A stretch of 64,000 nucleotides of DNA from Sabellastarte sp. h YS-2021 (lineage: Eukaryota; Annelida; Polychaeta; Sabellida; Sabellidae). Positions 56,611-64,000 of the stretch are shown in pieces. Made by a program: the position numbers and the translations under genes. Each line of letters opens with the position of its first letter. Position 1 is the first letter of the stretch. The DNA is taken from assembly GCA_964017235.1 (NCBI GenBank), contig OZ024934.1, forward strand, positions 83,046,706-83,110,705. The letters run 5' to 3'. The notes beneath the pieces were generated by a model. That model was not told the origin of the DNA and searched no databases. It saw only the letters and a program-made list of their open reading frames with translations.

Positions 56611-57165
56611 CATAATAATAATAATGTTCTTCATATAGCGCCAATTCCATAGACTGTTCAAGGGCTCTGTGGTAAAGTTCAAATTTCACTTTTTTGTGTG
56701 CCCATGTAAGCCTCTGAAAACAAGTATGTTTCTCAAAAAAATTTCTAAATTCTGGATATTTCTAATATATCCTGGAAGCTTGTTCCAATATACAGGGGTA
56801 ATAACTGCAAAGGCACGGTCTCCATATTTTGAGTACTTTGTTCTGGGAACTTTCAGTGTTAATGCTCCTCCATCAATTGCCAAACGAGATGGTTGACAGG
56901 ATGTGTATGGTTCCAGCAGATTGCTCAGGTACATTGTACCTTGTCCTTGTAGTGATTTGTAGGTGAAAAGCAACAGGTTATATTGAATATGGTGAGGAAT
57001 AGGAAGCCAATGCAACTCTTTTCTTATCTTTGTTGCACTGTCGAATTTTGGAGCTGGGACAGCCAGTTTTGCTCCTGCATTTTGTATCTCTTGCGGTTTT
57101 TGAATTTGAAAGCTTGGAATGCCAGTTTAAGTACTATTGTATGCATCCAATTTAGATATAACAAA
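56611..57165 (-). mobile_element. CR1-like LINE, 5' truncated, inserted in a dispersed repeat
   Basis: On the minus strand it runs from about 57165 to a (TTA)n tail at 56611-56622, preceded by GGCGCTATATGAAGAACA. Comparison with 55865-56020 shows the flanks AAGGTCATA and ACAAAGGTCAGG joined in the empty copy. Only the last part of the RT protein remains. Confidence 0.78.
56686..57015 (-). pseudogene. CR1-like LINE reverse transcriptase C-terminus
   Basis: LHWLPIPHHIQYNLLLFTYK, YLSNLLEPY and YGDRAFAVITPVYWNKLPGY are conserved post-RT phrases of CR1/jockey-type LINEs. The frame stays open from 57015 and continues upstream to about 57130 (KLDAYNS, then ATKIRKE) past one stop near 57128. Confidence 0.8.
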
Positions 57166-57407
57166 GGCATGGACAAAGGTCAGGTGATAAAATTTCTTCC
57201 CGGCTGCCCAAAGCCACAAATAAAGTCAATCATCTGTTTGGCAAATTTTATTTACATGTTACAGAGACTTTTAGTGAATAGAACAGTTAAACAAAATGTT
57301 TATATTATGATGTGCATATATGTGTAACACTAATTGTAACAGCCGTTATTGATGCTAATAAATTCAATATATGTATAAAATTTTTCAAATATTTATGTCC
57401 GTATATT

Positions 57408-57600
57408 GCTAACATGTCTACCCTAAAAATCTGTACACACTCTGCGCCAGTGGACTTTATAATTGAACCTGCGAAGAGCACCGACCTGTAAGGAACAACC
57501 ATCTGCGAAGAACAACCACCTGCGTAGAGCAATCACCTGTGAATAACAACCACTTTTGGATATTTCCCCCCTGGGTGACAGTCACAGGTTTGACTGTATT
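57408..57600. repeat. 18-bp tandem repeat and MITE-like end
   Basis: Units of the form CCTGCGAAGAGCAACCA occur about five times between 57466 and 57552. CAGGTTTGACTGTA ends the block at 57597. The matching left end was not found, so this may be half of a small element. Confidence 0.45.
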
Positions 57601-58236
57601 TCTATAGTGAATGCTGATAATACTTTACTTATGGATAAAACTAAGGGAAATTTTTAAAAATCATTTTAACCATAAAGTATAACAAATCAATTTCAACCTT
57701 ATCTCCAACATTGTTGGTGTTTTCAACACACACAACAGACAAATATGAGCGTATAGGAAAGACATACATTCCAACAGTTATGTTACATTTATCCACCATT
57801 CTGTTTGAATAACCAGTTAAATGAGTCTGCAATTACCAAAATACCACAAAAATTCAGACTTGAAGCACATCCATAGTAAGGGCACCAGCAAATATGAAAA
57901 GAATAATTTTCAACTTTACATTTGTCTGTCAACAACATCAAATATTTACCTTTACATTTGTCTGTCAACAACATCAAGTATTAACTCAGTAAAATACTTT
58001 TGTGTGATGTAAAAACATATTTGTTGCTCTTATAGTTGCTGCAATATTCAGAAAAATTAGCATCTGTTTAAATGATCCGTAGTAAGTGGTGGTGGGAATA
58101 AAGAAAATATTCCCCAGTATTAAGATCAAATACATAGTGTGGTGGATAATAAAGATCTTATACAATGGTTGAAGAAATCCGAAACTACTAGCGAAGACTG
58201 AATTTAACTGATGAAAAGCTTATTTTGTGCAACACT
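57601..58236. other. RecC 3' flank, homologous to RecB 3' flank
   Basis: It matches about 42.70-43.36 kb, for example GATAAAACTAAGGGAAATTT versus GATAAAACTAAGAGAATTTT. A local 36-bp direct duplication with TTTACATTTGTCTGTCAACA occurs at about 57915-57980. Confidence 0.6.
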
Positions 58237-59348
58237 TCATGAGATAGAGTAGATAGCTCTCCTCCATGCTGACACAGTACATTGGCACAGATACTTGCGA
58301 AACTCAGGTGCTGACAAACAATACATAAAGAAATGTATAGAGTTATTTAAATAATACAACAGAGTTGAAAGAGGTAAAAACACTGTTATGTTTAGTCTGC
58401 TTGGTGCGCCATTGATCCCAACATACTCAACAATACCATCAGGAATTGTGCACAGAACATAAAATAAACTACTCAGGAGAAGTATAACATTACTTTTGCT
58501 TACCAATGTTCTTATATGTTCATTCTGACTACTAATACCAACTTTTCTCTTGATGAAAGAAATATAAGAGATTTTAACAGCTATTGCCAGGTTACTTACA
58601 GTTATAATAGCACAAGGAATACATAAGGCCAAAATGAAGTGAATCCAATTTGTTACTTCAGCAAAATACCGATCAAGATAAAATCGTTTTGGTACAGAAC
58701 ATACTGTTAGTTTTGGTAGCCAAAGAATTGGTGAATTTAAGAGAGCTAGGGTGAGAAACAAAATCACTGACATTTTTATGACTTCATATTTCTTATTATC
58801 ATTTTGTAATACAACTGTATGTGCTAAAATGGCTTTACACCTTGAAAACGTTAGATATTGTATGACCCACACTTGAAACTGTTTGATGAGCCTTGAAATG
58901 TAAATGACTGTGTAATAAAGCCAATTACTTGTTTTGGTAATGTCATACAACAGCCAATTATGTATCAGTTCCTTACCTGGACCAAGTACTAAACTTATGA
59001 TATCAATAATTGCTAACATGATCAAGCATAATTGTACAGTTTTCAACAATCGCATCTTATTTACTATAAACACTGTGATCAGGTTCACAAAGCTGGCCAA
59101 TAGCAGAACAACAATACAACCTACAAATTTTACAATAAACCTATTATAGAGAGTTTTTAAAACCATGTATTCGGCAATTCCCTTGTCTAAGAATAGTACA
59201 CATTTGAAATGCTCCAAAGACCAAATACGGGTGTGCTTGGGAAGCAAGCTGTCACACTTTTGAAGAACCAAACGCTGTCTCTGAACTGATTCCTTTATAC
59301 TCACGAATTCACGAGGATATTTAAGGCCTGGATGGTCTATTAAGTAGC
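58237..59348 (-). CDS. RecC exon 4: juxtamembrane region and 7TM domain
   Basis: The acceptor is TTCTACAG before 59348. The open frame extends further up to 59388, but those first residues (MLTPFKICLFHS) are intronic. Motifs: LAIIDIISL in TM2 (Asp at about 337), SRC for DRY at 390-392, LCIPCAIIT in TM5, LCTIPDG in TM6, and NNSIHFFMY for NPxxY at 556-564. The usual disulfide Cys at the top of TM3 is absent. Confidence 0.92.
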
Positions 59349-62300
59349 CTGTAGAATGAAAAAGACATATTTTAAAGGGAGTAAGCAAAAGTCCAAAGTT
59401 AGGGGTTTTATGTCCTGTTCAACAGCCAGGACCATGTTGTGATTGCCACTTGCCCACACAGACGTGTCAGCCTGAAATTTGATAACAAGCATGCTAACCC
59501 ACTAGGTTAGGTTTAGGGTGGTGTAAGAAAAATAGAGAAAAAAGCCTTGTCTTACTTGACAAGTAACCTCTTGACAGCCACCTGAAAGCTTCATTGAAGA
59601 GCCATAATAACCATCAATATTTGGAGATATTTTCTGTATAATATGCAAATTATACAACAACAATATCTTTAAATGCAGAAATCCAACTCCCTAATTCGTG
59701 ATATGTGATTGGTACGATGATAAAATGCCAAATATATAAGGCTTTAAAATCAGGGCCTTGCAGTGAGTGATCCTTTTCCCTCCCGATACAATATCTATAT
59801 GTTACCACCATAAAGATACATTGGGTGATCTGTCCCGACTGTAGCATGCAAGACTGAAACTATTCAAGATGACCACTCCAAACAAGAACATACAGTCCAA
59901 GTAATATGTATCACCGTACTAATGTCAATTAGCAATATATATATATATAATGAAACATTACTTACCATTACAGGAGTGCTCCTGCTTCCGCCAATGCAAA
60001 AGTGCCTGTTTTAATTCCAAAGCAGCTCTAATATAAGCTAACTTTGTGCTGTGGTTCATCCAATCTGCACTTCTATACACTGGCAGACAAAGTATATCGT
60101 TCAGATAGTGATATATCTTTGACATATCTATAGTATGTGACAACAGTGGTAGTGATTTTAGGTTATCTGCATGAGTAACCCATTCATAGTTATGTTGAAC
60201 TTTATCTTTCATTATCATCATGTCTTTGTAAATTGAGTCACAGATGGAATCATTAAAGTCATTTGAAGTTGGCAGAGACCTGAAATGACATTTAGTATTG
60301 AATTACTTAAGGCTGTTTCACATGCTCACATATACATGAATGGAAACATAAATGGACACAGAAATTTCCTTTTTTGGTTCCTGTGGATCATCGTACACTG
60401 ATCTTTCTTTCTTCACTGATGAAAACATAAGGAAATTAAATGATATACTAAGATATAATTTCATAAATATTGAGGACCAATGTATAAATTAGGTAAAATG
60501 GAGTGAATATATAACTGCTGTTGAAAACAATTCACATAATATTAATATGATTCATTTTTGTAATGGATTAATATGTGATTCACTTCCACATAAGAAAATG
60601 GTCCAGGTACCATCACACCATTTGTTTGGGTTTATTACAAATGGAAGGATTTTCTAAAGACCAAATGAATAATAGTCATCTGATTATGGATATTGTCTGA
60701 TTATATCATTGTCTTGTGTGTGACAATGGTATAATTAGACAATAACTTATATAATATGCTAAATGTAATCTTTGTTTTACATGTAAATTTCGGCAGATCA
60801 ATTAGAAATCTAAATCATGCAGATTTGTGTTTCTACCACAGGTCAAGTTCCTGGTGCAGCTCCTACAAATTAACTGATTCAAAAATTATGTTATGTTTCT
60901 GTTCCCACTTACAATTGAAAATGTAAGATGTGGGAACTTAAAAAAAATTTGAGGCTTTGATAAAAAGTGGTCCCATATAATAAATATAAAACCATATAGT
61001 ATATAATTTTCATATCCATCACACATTACATTTGACCTAATACTTAGGCTATGGTGGTCCAGTGGTAACACACTCGCATCCCACCTCTGAAATCTGAGTT
61101 TGTATCCCAGCCCAACTGCAAAAGGGACAGCAAGTAGTTTTTTTAGTTGTTTGTTGTTGGTTTGCATTTTACAGTGTAGAATCTTGACCAACTGTATGTA
61201 CTGATTTCCTCCGTTGTTTTACCCATCACAATTTAACCGATATAGAAGGTACTGGAAATATTATGAAAAAAACTACACAAATAAATTAAACCAATTAACC
61301 TAATGCTACATCATACAGAGCAGACAATAATATTTTATATACAGTGGTGTTTATTACTGTGGATTATTTCTATCATACAAACACCGATTGCTCTGATTGG
61401 TCATCTCTTGTGATACAGTTTGAACATATGCCCAAAATGGTAGATTGCTTGTTTTATGCTACAAAACACGCACAGTTTTAACATTTATGGCTCAATAGTA
61501 GGCAGATTAAAATAGCAATTTTTGCCCTTAAACTTTGATTCTTGGGTATTCTGCAATTATTCAGCATATGCCTTAAATTGGCACAGACATGGAGTACACA
61601 ATATGTTAATACTTTAACCAGTTGTCTTATACAAAATTTACCTGTTGTCTGTTGATTGGTTGTGTCAAATATATCCCATACCTAATATCCAAACACTCAA
61701 ATCCAATACAGTTTTGTTCTCATATTAAACTAAATAAAGAGGCCAAACACTAATGAAGCAAAACATGCATATTACAAAATATTTCACATCATCCCTATTT
61801 GTCATACCTTCCAGTTGTTTTAGCTATTCCATCTATAGACATTTGTGCTGCTCTGGTAGGCAGATGCAGCAGTAATTTGGGATCCTTCCACACAGTTCTA
61901 TCATTTGTAGGTTCAGACATGGTGGGTGTTTGATCTGAAGGAAGAATAACATAAATCTGTTGAAGATAAGACAAAGATTTATGCTTTGGTTAATATTTAA
62001 TAAAGGTTAAGGTAAGGTTTTTAATTTGATGGAATGAGTTATGGTTTACTGTAGCTTTTCAACACATTGAATAGTCATATTCCAATCAATGAAACATTTA
62101 TTGCTCATATATGGAGCCGAGTTTTTATGGGACCGATTTGCCGAGGTCCGATTTGGCAAAGGGCCGAATTGTTCAGTTCCCACAGAGAACATATGGTTTC
62201 AAAGAAAAAAAGATTTCGACCAAGGCTATCATTAATGCAGACAGGCAATCGAATACTGACTTTCCCACTTTTGGCCAAGAATCAAAACAAGGGCCTAAAA

Positions 62301-63417
62301 GGTTGAAAGGATAAATTTGTCAACCATCACATAGCCATGTCCTTTGATTGGTCATATGGGTTGTGGCTATTTGAATATATGAAGCACAATTCTGCACAAG
62401 TACAATCTTTTTTATATGTTCCAGGTTCAATAGATCTACTTTGTAATGCCCCTGTTCCACCAAAGGATTAAGCCCCGATTCGTCCTGGGACCCTTAATCC
62501 TCGAGAGTCTGTGAGAAAAACATGAATAATGGGTGGGGCAATGGAATCAGGATCCAGATCTGGGATTGTTCTCAGGAAGTGTCAGATCTCCTCAGACTAC
62601 TCACGTTCATTCTCAGACTTATAGGCAATTCAGCCACAATTGTGATACGATTCAATACCGAACCTGTCTGGGATATACCAACTGGGTCTCAGATGGGTCT
62701 GAGACTTCCTCAGACTACCTGGGACTAATAACAGATTTCCTCAGACAGCTATGGCCAATTCAATATTACTTCAGAACCCTTACCAGTGGGAGTTGCAATT
62801 TTTGCTCCAACAGACGAACCAAAGAAAATTGGTGCTTTTGCACTGGTCTTAAATGGAGAATGCTTCTCCAGGTCACAGCACACAAAATTTGATATCAGAA
62901 ATCATCTGTAACACTAACCTCAGACAAGCCAATCCTCCTTGATCACACTTGTTCTTGGTTTCTATTTTGCTTCAATATTGAGGCAGACACCTCAAAACTT
63001 ACATTCTTGGGCTTGGAAATTTAGAAAACATTTATGAGCAACTTAATGCTATATAAATGTTCTTACTTTACACTACTGTGCTATTACTATTCCAGGTGTA
63101 TTTACTTTAAAGAGAAGGACAAGAGGTGACTGAAATTTACAGTTGTCTAACCCTTAAAGGATAAACATGAATACCAGTCATGTGTAGTTCTCACCCTTTC
63201 TCTCTGCAGATGTTGACTGTAATTGGAATATTCCTGATTCTGTTGTAGTATTATTCCGTCCAATGATGCCTACAAATTGCTTGAATCCTGCCCCATGTCC
63301 ACTACCATGATCACTTTTGTTAAAAGAAGCTTGTGTTACTATTCCCCCAATCACATTTTGAATCTCAATGTTGCAAAAAGACAGAAAAATAACTCGAAAG
63401 TAAAGTACTGAGTTCAT
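58237..63417 (-). CDS. RecC: orphan rhodopsin-like seven-transmembrane receptor (4 exons, whole gene span)
   Basis: Exons on the minus strand are 63417-63195, 61934-61808, 60279-59966 and 59348-58237 (223, 127, 314 and 1112 bp), giving 591 residues. All junctions are GT/AG with phases 1, 2 and 1. In the predicted protein, residues 1-25 are a signal peptide and about 26-292 an ectodomain with three N-glycosylation sequons and five cysteines. Helices are about 293-317, 324-344, 363-387, 411-434, 455-480, 506-530 and 542-565. It should sit in the plasma membrane and signal through G proteins if competent; the ligand is unknown. It is the most compact and undamaged copy. It could be a class A receptor with a lineage-specific ectodomain; no LRR, CUB or LDLa pattern is visible. 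Confidence 0.86.
59349..59965. other. RecC intron 3
   Basis: 617 bp, the shortest intron 3 of the three paralogues and free of recognisable transposons. A TA tract lies at about 59938-59949. Confidence 0.6.
59966..60279 (-). CDS. RecC exon 3: ectodomain
   Basis: 314 bp, acceptor CATTTCAG and donor GTAAGT. It encodes SLPTSNDFNDSICDSIYKD, then YRSADWMNHSTKLAYIRAAL and QEHSCNG. ATG codons inside the exon are not starts. Confidence 0.87.
60280..61807. other. RecC intron 2
   Basis: 1528 bp. It contains a SINE at 61041-61250 and, at about 61480-61800, sequence homologous to intron 2 of RecA and RecB. Confidence 0.6.
61041..61250 (+). repeat. SINE family 1, diverged
   Basis: TATGGTGGTCCAGTGGTAAC (A box), CCCACCTCTGAAATCTGAG, and CTTGACCAACTGTATGTACT match the family. 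The B box (GTTTGTATCCC) and tail are degraded. Confidence 0.7.
61808..61934 (-). CDS. RecC exon 2: ectodomain
   Basis: 127 bp, acceptor CTTCAG and donor GTATGA. It encodes DQTPTMSEPTNDRTVWKDPK, then LLLHLPTRAAQMSIDGIAK and TTGR. Confidence 0.85.
61935..63194. other. RecC intron 1, with degenerate palindromic repeats
   Basis: At 62131-62175 are GATTTGCC/GATTTGGC words like those flanking Merlin at 22.1 and 24.4 kb. At 62450-62810, repeated and complementary CAGATCT, CTCAGACT and GGTCTGAGAC words suggest a decayed palindromic element. No gene recognised. Confidence 0.45.
63195..63417 (-). CDS. RecC exon 1: signal peptide and start of ectodomain
   Basis: 223 bp ending at the GTGAGA donor (63194). 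MNSVLYFRVIFLSFCNIEIQ is a probable signal peptide. FNKSD and NNTT are glycosylation sequons. The start Met aligns in all three paralogues. Confidence 0.85.
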
Positions 63418-64000
63418 CTTGGCATGAGTATAATAGACTGAAGACGTATTATTCCTTTGTAAATAAAATACTTTGAATCTATTGGGATTCAGTCCCAGTG
63501 TCTTCCAGTTACGCTAAAGAGGGGAATAGACAAAATTCTGACTCTTCAACAGCTTGAGTTAGAGATGAATATCCAGGTGTCCAAGTGTTAGTCAATTAAA
63601 TATTTATCTCGCCTGTTTCCCCCTAGTAAAGACAAGTCTTCAGGTTTTTATGAATTACATTATAAGTCTGAAACATGCTTGGAACATTGCTCGAGGCTCT
63701 TTATAAAGAAAAAATCTACTTTGTTGGCATTTGATTTCGAATCTATCAGAGGATTGCACATTTAAAGAAATAAAAGTCTGTCTCTTTAAGAAGTTGGGTT
63801 AAATGGAATTCTCATGAGATAAAATGTTAGCAGACCTGATAAAACACAAATATATTGCATGATCCCATGATACCCCTCAGTAAAACTTGCCTTCAGAACT
63901 TATTTGCAAATAAACAAATTATTACTCATAAACGCATTTGGCTGTAATATGGTAGATCTTGAGGCTCTCTATGATGTAAACAAACTACTGTGTCTATGTT
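63418..64000. other. RecC upstream region
   Basis: Homologous to 49557-50000 upstream of RecB (for example TATAATAGACTGAA and GAATATCCAGGTGT are shared). It is the likely promoter-proximal region; no specific site was identified. Confidence 0.5.

Noticed and set aside
59349..59388. ATG at 59388 as the start of a single-exon receptor
   Set aside because: A consensus acceptor lies between this ATG and the conserved GYLID sequence, and the residues before it are not shared with the paralogues. Exons 1-3 join in phase.

Overview
This window is eukaryotic and almost certainly from a marine invertebrate. It is AT-rich, its genes have introns with canonical GT/AG splice sites, and most of the DNA is transposon-derived. 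The transposon set (Penelope-like, DIRS-type tyrosine-recombinase, CR1-like and Tx1/L1-like retrotransposons, a Merlin DNA transposon, foldback elements and tRNA-derived SINEs whose 3' end reads GACGTAAAACCCC followed by AAATAAATAAA) suggests a lophotrochozoan, most likely a bivalve or other mollusc. That placement is inference.

The only host genes I can support are three tandem paralogues on the minus strand, called RecA, RecB and RecC here. Each has four coding exons of 223, 127, 314 and about 1112 bp with splice phases 1, 2 and 1, predicting a 591-residue protein: a signal peptide, an ectodomain of about 270 residues that I do not recognise, and a rhodopsin-like seven-transmembrane domain with non-canonical DRY and NPxxY motifs. 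RecA runs 41479 to 20659, RecB 49553 to 43362 and RecC 63417 to 58237. RecB has one extra base in a homopolymer that shifts its last exon out of frame. The shared 5' and 3' flanks of RecB and RecC show that whole gene units were duplicated.

Layout. 1-1087: end of a Penelope-like reverse transcriptase. 1088-8300: three copies (one partial) of a foldback element with TGAGGGGACCTACCG ends; two complete copies have 6-bp target duplications and one sits inside a SINE. 8.6-12.7 kb: a dead DIRS element (gag, RT, RNase H, tyrosine recombinase) on the minus strand. 13.6-20.1 kb: palindromic elements, a CR1-like tail, SINEs and a repeat with CCTCCGCCAAGG ends. 20.6-41.5 kb: RecA, whose introns hold an intact Merlin transposase, a 155-bp tandem array, three LINE remnants and SINEs. 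43.3-49.6 kb: RecB. 49.6-58.2 kb: intergenic DNA with a young SINE, a G-rich tract, a 160-bp tandem array, a long hairpin and a CR1-like tail. 58.2-63.4 kb: RecC.

The genes do not form a pathway. The biology here is a lineage-specific receptor family expanding by tandem duplication in a transposon-rich neighbourhood. A fourth copy could lie beyond either edge.
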